From positions 1-64,000 of the forward strand of contig JAQULP010000011.1 of the NCBI GenBank assembly GCA_028718525.1: DNA of 64,000 nt, in the 5' to 3' direction. Positions 1 to 7,340 of this stretch are shown one piece after another; the stretch's first letter is position 1; each line of letters opens with the position of its first letter. The notes under the pieces are model-generated. The model was not told the origin of the DNA. It saw only the letters and a program-made list of their open reading frames with translations, and did not search any database. The stretch is from Sulfuricurvum sp. GTDB taxonomy: Bacteria > Campylobacterota > Campylobacteria > Campylobacterales > Sulfurimonadaceae. Both the position numbers and the translations under genes were made by a program.

Positions 1-119
1 GACCTAGAAAAATACTCGGATATAAAACACCGCATGAAGTGTTCTTTGCTAAAATTGCACAATGGATTGATGACTCGAAGCTACATTACAAAAATAACGT
101 TGTTGCACTTGAGGGTTGA
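1..119 (+). mobile_element. IS30-family transposase, C-terminal fragment cut by window edge
   Basis: The frame starting at base 3 is open for 38 codons to a TGA at 117-119. It reads PRKILGYKTPHEVFF near its start and ends NNVVALEG. The RPRKxLGYxTPxEVF signature and a final VAL segment are characteristic of the C-terminus of IS30-family DDE transposases. Only the tail is inside the window, so catalytic residues cannot be checked. The last codons (TTGCACTTGAGGGTTGAAT) look like an IS30-type terminal inverted repeat overlapping the gene end. The stop lies only 12 bases from the 3' end of the neighbouring tRNA-Ala gene. Confidence 0.72.
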
Positions 120-131
120 ATGGGCGAAAGA

Positions 132-207
132 TGGTGGACCCTAGCGGGATCGAACCGCTGACCTCGTCGCTGCCAGCGACGCGCTCTCCCAGCTGAGCTA
201 AGGGCCC
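132..207 (-). tRNA. tRNA-Ala (anticodon GGC)
   Basis: The minus strand folds into a complete cloverleaf. The 7-bp acceptor stem is GGGCCCT/AGGGTCC and includes the G3-U70 wobble that identifies tRNA-Ala. The D arm is GCTCAGCTGGGAGAGC, the anticodon stem CGTCG/CGACG has loop CTGGCAG (anticodon GGC), and the T arm is AGCGGTTCGATCCCGCT. Discriminator A and CCA are encoded. An ORF that can be read across this gene is an artefact. Confidence 0.97.
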
Positions 208-229
208 AAAATTAGGTTTTGGAAATGAG

Positions 230-235
230 ATTATA
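230..235 (-). promoter_or_regulatory. -10 box of tRNA-Ala
   Basis: TATAAT on the minus strand, about 22 bases upstream of the tRNA 5' end. This allows a start site around position 223. Confidence 0.6.
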
Positions 236-309
236 CGTCGGAGACTCTTAAATGTCAATGAGCAAAGATAACAGTAAAGTTTTTATCTTTCCGTGTCGAT
301 ATAGTCAGT

Positions 310-1008
310 ATGAAAAAGTTACCTCTAATTTTAAGTGTTGTCGGTATCGTGTTGGGCGCCGAGGAATATACTATCCAAACCATCAGTGCTCATAAAGAGG
401 GGTCCATCACCCCTGCATTTGTAAAAAAAGTTGAAAAAAGTACTCTCCCCTCGACAAAAATGCACGAGGGGAATTGTACGGTAATGACCGTAGGGCATTA
501 TAAGAGTTCCAAAGAGGCACACGGTGATTTGAAAAAGGGGAAGGCGATCAGTCCCGATGCGTTTGTCCGCATGATTAAGCGTCCCATTCCCAAAAGCTGT
601 GATGCCGGTCAGGATGAGGTGCGTTCTGCGGTAACGGTTTCGGAGGAAACCAATACCACAAAAACATTCCCCAAAAAAGAGGGTTCGGCAATGGATGCCT
701 CGAAGCCGAAAATAGACAATGGCGTTATGCAAAGCAATGCAAGCGTTAGCGTTCCAAAAGCGGCCTCGAGCACTAACGTTCCAAAAGCGGCCGCAAGTGT
801 CAGCTCTGTTCCGGTACAGCCGACGGAGATGAAGAGTTCCGAGAGACAGCAAGAGGCTCTCACGTCCCCCTCTTGTGAAAAAAAGACACCGGAAACATTA
901 CGTAACGAGCGCCTTGCGGAGCGGAAAAATGATATCCACGAAGCGATTGAGTATTATAAAAACTCCCCTTACTACACGTTTCGTCCCGTCATTGCTTTGG
1001 TCCGGTAA
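310..1008 (+). CDS. Secreted SPOR-like hypothetical protein with low-complexity linker
   Basis: The 232-residue protein has an N-terminal signal peptide (MKKLPLILSVVGIVLGA, cleavage near residue 17), so it is probably periplasmic. Residues about 18-100 (YTIQTISAHKEGSITPAF... and ...SPDAFVRMIKR) resemble the repeated beta-alpha units of SPOR-type peptidoglycan-binding domains, but the match is by eye. Residues about 100-190 are Ser/Thr/Ala/Lys-rich with a near-duplicated VPKAA unit, and the C-terminus is charged then aromatic (YYKNSPYYTFRPV). The gene has no Shine-Dalgarno; a TATAGT box at 300-305 lies 4 bases from the ATG. Its stop abuts that of the convergent gene. Function unknown. Confidence 0.7.
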   Translation: MKKLPLILSVVGIVLGAEEYTIQTISAHKEGSITPAFVKKVEKSTLPSTKMHEGNCTVMTVGHYKSSKEAHGDLKKGKAISPDAFVRMIKRPIPKSCDAGQDEVRSAVTVSEETNTTKTFPKKEGSAMDASKPKIDNGVMQSNASVSVPKAASSTNVPKAAASVSSVPVQPTEMKSSERQQEALTSPSCEKKTPETLRNERLAERKNDIHEAIEYYKNSPYYTFRPVIALVR

Positions 1009-1431
1009 TTAAGGGGCCTTATTCAAAGCGCTGTAGAGGCAATCCAGATCGATTCGGGTTGTTTTTTTCGCCTCAACGTGGAGTGATTCGAGAAGTTCGG
1101 TACTGTTCTCACCGTTTGAAGGATAACAGACGGCAGAGGAGGGGATGGATGTCGCAAAAAGCTCCTCAATCATCCGTTTAACAATTCCTGTCCCGTAGCG
1201 GTCCGTATAGGGCATAACGAAAAAGTAGTAGTGGTCACAATGGACGATCGAATCGGAAGTACGCAGAAGGCTCGGAAGGTTGGCATCAATCAACGCTTGC
1301 GGTACTTTAGTAAAATCGCAAAACAAGATGGTAAAACTCTCCGAACGATTCTCATCCAACCGATCGGCAATACCGATATTCAGATCGATTAACGATGCAA
1401 AATTATAGAATGAAAACATTACTCCCGCCAT
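1009..1431 (-). CDS. Degenerate GGDEF-like small protein
   Basis: 140 residues, with a good ribosome binding site (TAAGGAG) six bases before the ATG. Residues about 30-95 follow the outline of a GGDEF domain: FTILFCDFTKV, then LLRTSDSIVHCDHYYFFVMPYTD where active enzymes have LRxxDxxxRxGGDEFxxxLPxTD. The GGDEF loop is replaced by CDHYYFF, so no cyclase activity is expected. A binding or scaffold role inside the cell is possible. The gene is transcribed divergently from the large signalling operon starting at 1705, with a 273-bp AT-rich spacer. Fold assignment is by pattern only. Confidence 0.6.
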   Translation of the reverse strand: MAGVMFSFYNFASLIDLNIGIADRLDENRSESFTILFCDFTKVPQALIDANLPSLLRTSDSIVHCDHYYFFVMPYTDRYGTGIVKRMIEELFATSIPSSAVCYPSNGENSTELLESLHVEAKKTTRIDLDCLYSALNKAP

Positions 1432-1590
1432 TTTGACTCCTTAAAAAAATCATACTAAATTAGTATAGCGTTATTTTAGAAAAAACAAAAAGATAACTTC
1501 ATGCTTTTATAATATATTTTAATGCTATATGTCTAAAAATATTCATTAAAACGGCTATTGAAGGTTATATTGCTGATTTTATTCTCTGCC

Positions 1591-1608
1591 AATCCGCGCA
1601 ATCGGATT
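1591..1608. promoter_or_regulatory. Inverted repeat in front of the signalling operon
   Basis: AATCCG and CGGATT arms separated by six bases, in the AT-rich 1432-1704 spacer between the divergent genes. It could be an operator or a leader hairpin. A strong Shine-Dalgarno-like AAGGAGG at 1667-1673 lies 31 bases before the first gene and has no start codon at normal spacing. Confidence 0.25.
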
Positions 1609-1704
1609 TTGATAGACGGATCAAGGTTAAACTAATGAAGATTTAAAACATCAAAGAGTAGACTCTAAGGAGGATATTTCCGAGGATAGTTCTTAAGCAG
1701 GATA

Positions 1705-2817
1705 ATGCAGATGGAAAGCGTAAAAGTTTTGGCGGTTGATGATCAGGAATTCAATCTTGATCTTATTGAATTAGCATTTATGGAGATATCAGAAGTTAAG
1801 ATTACCCGTGCCGTCAACGGACAGGAAGGGCTTAATGTTCTCGAAGCGGATCCCGTTTACCATGTTGTTTTGCTCGATCTGGCAATGCCGGTCATGGATG
1901 GATTTGAAACGCTGTCACGGTTGAAATCCCATCCCTTATGGTCACAAATTCCCGTAATTGTGGTAACCGCGAACGCAGAAGAGAAGCATCGTGCGCTCCG
2001 TTCGGGAGCAAGTGATTTTTTGAGCAAGCCGATTGATGTTGAAGAGCTTAAACTCCGGACGCTGAATTATGCCAAGATCAAAGAGTATCAAGACAATTTG
2101 GCGGATATGAATCACCTTTTGGAAGAGAAAGTTCAACTTCGTACGGCGGAACTCCGGGATGCGCTAGCCTTTGCCAAAAAAACGGAGTATGAAATTTCAG
2201 CCCGTTTAGGGAAAGCATCCGAATACCGTGACCTTGAAACCGGAATGCATATTAAGCGGATGAGCCACTACTCCGCCAAGTTGGCTCAATTGTACGGCTT
2301 GGACCCCGAAGAGGTGGAGCTGGTTCTTTATGCCTCCCCTTTGCATGACATCGGGAAGGTGGGGATTCCTGATAATATTTTGTTGAAACCCGGACGTTTT
2401 AGCCCCGCAGAATTTGAAATCATGAAACTCCATTCGGCCATAGGGGCGAAAATGCTTGAAACCGACGGTAATTATCCGGTTATTGATGCCGGACGCATCA
2501 TTGCGTTGCAGCATCACGAAAAAATCGACGGTACGGGATATCCGAACGGACTCAAAGGGGATGAGATTCATATCCATGCACGGATCGTCTCGGTTGCCGA
2601 TGTCTTCGATGCCTTGAGCTCTGAGAGGGTCTATAAGAAGGCGTTTAGCATTGAAAAAACCATAGAGATCATGAAAGAGGGCTCCGGAACCCATTTTGAG
2701 CCTCAGCTTATTGATCTTCTCGTGCGCAATCTGGATGCATTTCTAGAGATCAAAGAGGCTTTTCCTGATGAGGAAGAGGTCCCTTCCATTATGAATTTAA
2801 TCAACCAGTTGCAATAA
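1705..2817 (+). CDS. Response regulator with HD-GYP domain (RpfG type)
   Basis: 370 residues. An N-terminal receiver (about 6-125) has phospho-acceptor Asp58 in LLDLAMPVMDG and Lys in LSKPID. A short coiled linker leads to an HD-GYP domain (about 170-360) with HD at 214-215 (PLHDIGKVGIP), the HHEKIDGTGYPNG box (GYP at 278-280) and DVFDALSS. HD-GYP proteins of this layout hydrolyse cyclic-di-GMP in the cytoplasm, and phosphorylation is expected to control the output. It is the first gene of a tightly packed eight-gene operon, and its receiver is an obvious target for the receiver-less kinases encoded downstream. The start at ATG 1705 follows a weak AGCAGGA. Confidence 0.93.
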   Translation: MQMESVKVLAVDDQEFNLDLIELAFMEISEVKITRAVNGQEGLNVLEADPVYHVVLLDLAMPVMDGFETLSRLKSHPLWSQIPVIVVTANAEEKHRALRSGASDFLSKPIDVEELKLRTLNYAKIKEYQDNLADMNHLLEEKVQLRTAELRDALAFAKKTEYEISARLGKASEYRDLETGMHIKRMSHYSAKLAQLYGLDPEEVELVLYASPLHDIGKVGIPDNILLKPGRFSPAEFEIMKLHSAIGAKMLETDGNYPVIDAGRIIALQHHEKIDGTGYPNGLKGDEIHIHARIVSVADVFDALSSERVYKKAFSIEKTIEIMKEGSGTHFEPQLIDLLVRNLDAFLEIKEAFPDEEEVPSIMNLINQLQ

Positions 2818-2826
2818 GGAGCAGAC

Positions 2827-3195
2827 GTGCGTATTTTAATAGCTGAAGACGAAGAATACAACCAGATGGTAGTACAGGCGATGATTGAGCTTCTTTATCC
2901 GGATATTGAGATCGAGATGGTCTCAAACGGGGCGGAAGCACTCGATAGACTCAAAAACGGGAGCTATGATCTCGTTTTATCCGATGTCGATATGCCGGTT
3001 ATGAACGGATACGATTTGTTGAGCGAAGCCAAAAAAATAGGAATAGCGATCCCGATGATCTGTGTAACCGCATTTGCTATCAGCGGTGACAAAGAAAAAC
3101 TGCTGATGCACGGATTTGAGCGCTATATCTCAAAACCGATCGATATGGATGATATGAAAGCGGTTTTAGACCCTTATTTATTGGGAGAGCACTAG
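2827..3195 (+). CDS. Single-domain response regulator (CheY-like receiver)
   Basis: 122 residues, all receiver. The acidic pair is AEDEEYN, the phospho-Asp is Asp53 in LSDVDMPVMNG, Thr lies in CVTAFA and Lys in YISKPIDM. There is no output domain, so it probably acts as a phosphate shuttle or through protein contacts. It starts at GTG 2827 behind AAGGAGCAGAC, nine bases after the HD-GYP gene, and ends one base before the hybrid kinase. Placement and lack of output suggest it serves the kinases at 3197, 7341 and 10473. Confidence 0.9.
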   Translation: MRILIAEDEEYNQMVVQAMIELLYPDIEIEMVSNGAEALDRLKNGSYDLVLSDVDMPVMNGYDLLSEAKKIGIAIPMICVTAFAISGDKEKLLMHGFERYISKPIDMDDMKAVLDPYLLGEH

Positions 3196-3196
3196 A

Positions 3197-5527
3197 ATGT
3201 ATCGTCCCCTTACGATAGAAGCCACGATTGAGATGTTCGCTCTTGATTCAGAATGGATGACGCGTCGGGCAGAGGTAGGCAATTATATTCACTCGTTTAG
3301 TGCGATGATTGCGGAGCGTCTTTACAACCATTATTTGCTGAAAGACGGTACTTTTCATAACTTTTTAACTTCTACCGATGTCCCTAGGCTGATGCGTATG
3401 TTCGGGGAATATTTCAGTTCCCTTTTTATCCATCCTATCGACGGAAGAATGTTTGAACGAACCCGACAGATCGGAGATATTCATATCGGGATCGGGATGA
3501 GTTCTGCACAGCTCAGCCGAGGGTTCGATATCGTCAGTGAAATCGTTATCGATTTGGCGGGAGTCAATACCCAGATTCGGGATGATTTGGCGATCATCTT
3601 GAAAATGATCCGGATTTCCGAGTTGATAATGCGTGAGAGTTATCGGGAACTTTATCTTGAGTATAACGAAGAGATGAAAAAAGAGAATGAAGTCTTAGGG
3701 CTTTTTGACAAGCTCTTTACTTCCCTCAACATTCATAAACAAAGCCAAAAAAAAGTGATCCATTTTTACTCGGAACACCAAAACATACACCGTTCGATCA
3801 ACGAAAAAATGGGGCTTTTCCATGATGAAATATCGTGCCCTTTCTCCCTTCTGATTGAAGAATTGGTTCCCCAAAAAGAGCTTTTGGAAAGTTTGGGGAT
3901 TGATCTGGATGAAATCCATTCGCTCCATCACCGCTACCATGAAAAATTGGATGAATTGCTGCAGAGTGACGGAGAGGAGGTTGATACCCTTTTCCAGGAG
4001 GTAGAATCAATCTCAAAAGAGCTTTATACGGTTATCGACACCCCTCTTAGCGATATTTCGACGACATCGTTTTTAGGGGTCCATTCGGGGATAGAGTTTT
4101 TACAGGCATGTACCCATTCGATCCACGACCGGGGGATGGGAGACGAGATTCATGGAGGGAAAATTTATGAACATCTGTACCAGATTCTTGAAAGAGCGCT
4201 TGGTTGGTGCATTGAAGAGATCTATGTAGGGAGAGAAACACCCAGTGAAATGATCGCGTACGATATCAATCGGGATATTACGCTGAAGGATGAACGCATC
4301 CATATTGCAGTGAAAATTAAAACGATACCGAATAAGACCTACATGATCGAGATTATTAAGATTTTATTGGAAGTAGTCAAGCAAAATCTTAAAAACAAAG
4401 AGCGTGAAAATGCACTGATACAGCTGGTCGATCAAGTGGAGAGGGCGAGTCAATCGAAAGATATGTTTTTGGCGAATATGTCTCATGAATTGCGTACCCC
4501 GCTGAATGCGATTATCGGATTTTCGCAAATTTTGGGGATGAACCAGACCCTTCCCCAGAATTTGAAACCATATATTGAAAAAATCGGGATCGCCGGCAAT
4601 AATCTTCTGACATTGGTGAATACCATCCTCGATTTTGCCAAGCTGGAAGCGGGAAAACTTACCTTTAAGCCCGAGGTAACGATTATTTCGGGATTGCTTC
4701 GCGATGTAGCTTCGATCATTGAGCCGATAGCGCTGAAAAAAAACATCCATTTCCGTTACAGTGAAATGATATCTCTGGGGCTCTATTTGGATCGTCAGTT
4801 GATTCATCAGGTACTTTTGAATTTATTGAGTAATGCCGTCAAGTTTACCCCGGAGGGGGGCGAAGTGATTATGTCGGTTGATTTTGATGAAGAGAAGAGG
4901 GTTTACCGTTTCGGTATATGCGATACCGGTATCGGGATTGAAGCCAAAGATATTGTGACGTTATTTGACCCGTTTACCCAAGTTGAAAACCCGTTCCAAA
5001 AATCCTCAAAAGGGACCGGGCTCGGATTGGCGATATCGAAACGGATTGTCGAAGATCTCCATGGGGGACGGTTGTGGGTTGAGAGCGAACCCGGTTCCGG
5101 TGCCTGTTTTTACTTTACCATCCCCGTTTCTCAAACCCAAAATACGCTGGAACGGTTTGTCGCTCCAAACGAGTATGCCAAACGGATGTTAATCGTTGAA
5201 GATGCTCCGGAATACCAAAAAATGTTGATCGATCGCTTATCGGAATCGTATCATTTGGTTGTGACCAATTCGGTCAACAAGGCAAAAGAGCTTTTAGAGA
5301 AAGAACAGTACGATTTTATTGTTTTAGATTTCTTCCTTGTGGACGGAATCAGTTCCGAGGTGCTTCAATTTATGGAACAAAACCGGGTGGAAATACCGGT
5401 GATTATCATCTCGGCCGAGGATGACAGTAAACTGATTTCGCATCTTCCGAATACGGAGAGCGTTGAGGGCATTTTCAATAAAGCCAATATTCAAGAGATA
5501 TGCGATTATTTAACCAAACGTATTTAA
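3197..5527 (+). CDS. Globin-coupled hybrid sensor histidine kinase
   Basis: 776 residues, no membrane segment. Residues about 10-160 resemble the globin-sensor/protoglobin domain: the segment ERTRQIGDIHIGIGMSSAQL matches the family's RxxxIGxxHxxIGL box, with His96 as candidate proximal heme ligand. Residues about 175-400 form a linker with no recognised domain. HisKA follows with His430 in MSHELRTPLNAIIGF, then HATPase_c with N box (LLNLLSNAVKFTPEGG), DTGIGI and [11 protein letters not shown]-terminal receiver has Asp711 in IVLDFFLVDG. Expected role: O2, CO or redox sensing by heme, with internal phosphorelay. Heme binding is inferred from one motif. Confidence 0.85.
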   Translation: MYRPLTIEATIEMFALDSEWMTRRAEVGNYIHSFSAMIAERLYNHYLLKDGTFHNFLTSTDVPRLMRMFGEYFSSLFIHPIDGRMFERTRQIGDIHIGIGMSSAQLSRGFDIVSEIVIDLAGVNTQIRDDLAIILKMIRISELIMRESYRELYLEYNEEMKKENEVLGLFDKLFTSLNIHKQSQKKVIHFYSEHQNIHRSINEKMGLFHDEISCPFSLLIEELVPQKELLESLGIDLDEIHSLHHRYHEKLDELLQSDGEEVDTLFQEVESISKELYTVIDTPLSDISTTSFLGVHSGIEFLQACTHSIHDRGMGDEIHGGKIYEHLYQILERALGWCIEEIYVGRETPSEMIAYDINRDITLKDERIHIAVKIKTIPNKTYMIEIIKILLEVVKQNLKNKERENALIQLVDQVERASQSKDMFLANMSHELRTPLNAIIGFSQILGMNQTLPQNLKPYIEKIGIAGNNLLTLVNTILDFAKLEAGKLTFKPEVTIISGLLRDVASIIEPIALKKNIHFRYSEMISLGLYLDRQLIHQVLLNLLSNAVKFTPEGGEVIMSVDFDEEKRVYRFGICDTGIGIEAKDIVTLFDPFTQVENPFQKSSKGTGLGLAISKRIVEDLHGGRLWVESEPGSGACFYFTIPVSQTQNTLERFVAPNEYAKRMLIVEDAPEYQKMLIDRLSESYHLVVTNSVNKAKELLEKEQYDFIVLDFFLVDGISSEVLQFMEQNRVEIPVIIISAEDDSKLISHLPNTESVEGIFNKANIQEICDYLTKRI

Positions 5528-5539
5528 CAGGAGATAACC

Positions 5540-6328
5540 ATGATAGATGAAATAAAAAGTTTGCCCCCGCTTCCGGCCTCGGTGGTCCGAATCCAAGAGC
5601 TGTGTATGAACAACGATACGAATATTGATGAACTTTCTCAGGTCATTGCGGGTGATCCGATGCTAAGTGCCAATATCTTAAAATCGGTCAATTCACCGTT
5701 ATACGGTATGAGTAAAGAGATATCGTCTATCCCTCAGGCGGTAATGCTTTTTGGGATTTCGATGATTCGCGGGTTTGCCGCAGCGAACGCGATTAAAAAA
5801 ACCGTTCCGATCGATTTGAGCCCGTATGGGAAAACGATTGATGATTTAACAAAGATATCGACTCTGCAGATGGCGTTGGTGCGTGAATGGTATCGTAATG
5901 TCGATAAATCGATGTTACCGTTATTGCTCAGCAGCGCATTTTTGATGGAACTGGGGAAATTGATTGCTGCCATCAAAGTGATCGCATCCTCAGAAGCGGA
6001 AAAATTTGCCGTAGAGGTATCGGAAGGGAAAGCTCTGGAGGAGATCGAACGGTGTTATTTGGGGATGAGCAGTTACGAAATTACGGCAATGATGTTTGCT
6101 CATTGGAATTTTGAAGATGCTTTGGTCGAAGTGTTGCGTAATATTTCGAATCCTGCAACCACAAATCGCTATGCACAGGTATTAAGCATTATTACCAGAG
6201 CGGTAACCCTCCGTGATGGACTGAGTGAAGCCGGGATTGCTTATGCCCTTGAGAAAATTGATGAGCTTGGGTTGAAACGGGGTCCCTTTGAAGAGGCGAT
6301 TATGTCCATAAAAGCGGCGCAAAAATAG
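5540..6328 (+). CDS. HDOD domain protein
   Basis: 262 residues, essentially a single HDOD domain. The start reads SLPPLPASVVRIQELCMN, followed by DPMLSANILKSVNSPLYG and IPQAVMLFGISMIRGF, which are the conserved HDOD blocks. HDOD is an HD-related fold that usually lacks the metal-binding residues and works as a signalling adaptor in c-di-GMP, chemotaxis or stress circuits. The ATG at 5540 follows an AGGAGATAACC site, 12 bases after the hybrid kinase. It lies between the kinase and the peroxidase of the same operon, suggesting a regulatory partner for the HD-GYP protein. Exact function unknown. Confidence 0.88.
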   Translation: MIDEIKSLPPLPASVVRIQELCMNNDTNIDELSQVIAGDPMLSANILKSVNSPLYGMSKEISSIPQAVMLFGISMIRGFAAANAIKKTVPIDLSPYGKTIDDLTKISTLQMALVREWYRNVDKSMLPLLLSSAFLMELGKLIAAIKVIASSEAEKFAVEVSEGKALEEIERCYLGMSSYEITAMMFAHWNFEDALVEVLRNISNPATTNRYAQVLSIITRAVTLRDGLSEAGIAYALEKIDELGLKRGPFEEAIMSIKAAQK

Positions 6329-6362
6329 ACAACGTATCGAGATATGCAATGAAGGGCGGACG

Positions 6363-7328
6363 ATGAAGAGAGATAGTATCAAAACGGATGGGTTTTTCCG
6401 AATGGGCTTGGCGATCGGTTTTTCAACACTTATGTCGCTTACTCCGGTTTTGGCTGAAGATCTGATCCGTCCGATTCCACCTCAAAATACGGTGCTCTCT
6501 CCAAAAGAGGCTCTCGGAAAACAGCTTTTTATGGATCCGCGTCTTTCAAAAGACGGTACGGTTGCTTGTGTATCCTGTCATAACCTTGCTTATGGGGGAG
6601 CTGACTCTGAAGCCGTTTCGACGGGAGTCGGGGGGAAGAAAGGGACCGTCAATTCACCGACGGTCTTTAATGCTGCAAACAATCTTGCCCAGTTTTGGGA
6701 TGGGAGAGCCAAAGATCTTAAAGCACAGGCAAGCGGTCCGATTATGAACCCGGTTGAAATGGCAAATACCCCCGAAACGGTGATAAACGTTCTCTCCAAA
6801 GACCCTCACTATCAAAAACGTTTTGGGGAAATTTATCCTAAAACGGGGCTAACAGTCGATACGATTACGGATGCCATTGCCGCATTTGAAAAGAAACTCA
6901 TGACCCCTAATGCCCGTTTTGATCGCTACCTCAAAGGCGATAGCAAAATGTTAAGCCCAAAAGAGAAAGAGGGGTATGCCCTTTTTAAAAACTATGGGTG
7001 TATCTCATGTCACAATGGTATGAATATCGGCGGAAACATGTATCAACGCTTTGGTGTCTTTATGCAGTATAAAGATCGTCACAATACCCTGGGCCGTTTT
7101 AGCGTTACCGGAAAAGAGGAAGACAAGTATTTTTTCAAAGTCCCGTCATTACGAAATATCGATAAAACAGCCCCCTACTTTCATGACGGCAGTGCCAAAA
7201 CGTTAGAAGAGGCGGTTCAAAAAATGGGTTATTATCAGCTTGGGCGTAAACTCTCCCGTGAGGATATCGACAAAATAACCGCTTTTTTGCGGACGCTTAG
7301 CGGCGAACTTCCCGATCATGTTAAATAA
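6363..7328 (+). CDS. Periplasmic di-heme cytochrome c peroxidase
   Basis: 321 residues with an N-terminal signal peptide (hydrophobic about 13-31, cleavage near VLAED). Two c-type heme sites are present: CVSCH at residues 69-73 and CISCH at 213-217. Other blocks match the bacterial CcP/MauG family: LGKQLFMDPRLSKDGTVAC, TVNSPTVFN, FWDGRA, VPSLRNIDKTAPYFHDGS. The family reduces H2O2 to water in the periplasm using electrons from cytochrome c. The gene starts 34 bases after the HDOD gene with AAGGGCGG upstream and is followed 12 bases later by a kinase gene. A peroxidase inside a run of signalling genes is unusual. Confidence 0.93.
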   Translation: MKRDSIKTDGFFRMGLAIGFSTLMSLTPVLAEDLIRPIPPQNTVLSPKEALGKQLFMDPRLSKDGTVACVSCHNLAYGGADSEAVSTGVGGKKGTVNSPTVFNAANNLAQFWDGRAKDLKAQASGPIMNPVEMANTPETVINVLSKDPHYQKRFGEIYPKTGLTVDTITDAIAAFEKKLMTPNARFDRYLKGDSKMLSPKEKEGYALFKNYGCISCHNGMNIGGNMYQRFGVFMQYKDRHNTLGRFSVTGKEEDKYFFKVPSLRNIDKTAPYFHDGSAKTLEEAVQKMGYYQLGRKLSREDIDKITAFLRTLSGELPDHVK

Positions 7329-7340
7329 CGAGGTGATGCC

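Noticed and set aside
49-258. 69-codon minus-strand ORF
   Set aside because: It reads straight through the tRNA-Ala gene (GPLAQLGERVAGSDEVSGSI is the familiar false translation of a tRNA).
609-863. Antisense ORFs over the SPOR-like gene
   Set aside because: They mirror the low-complexity codons of the sense gene and have no start signals.
1667-1673. AAGGAGG Shine-Dalgarno-like site before the signalling operon
   Set aside because: No ATG, GTG or TTG at usable spacing; only a six-codon ATT frame. Kept as a remark, not a gene.
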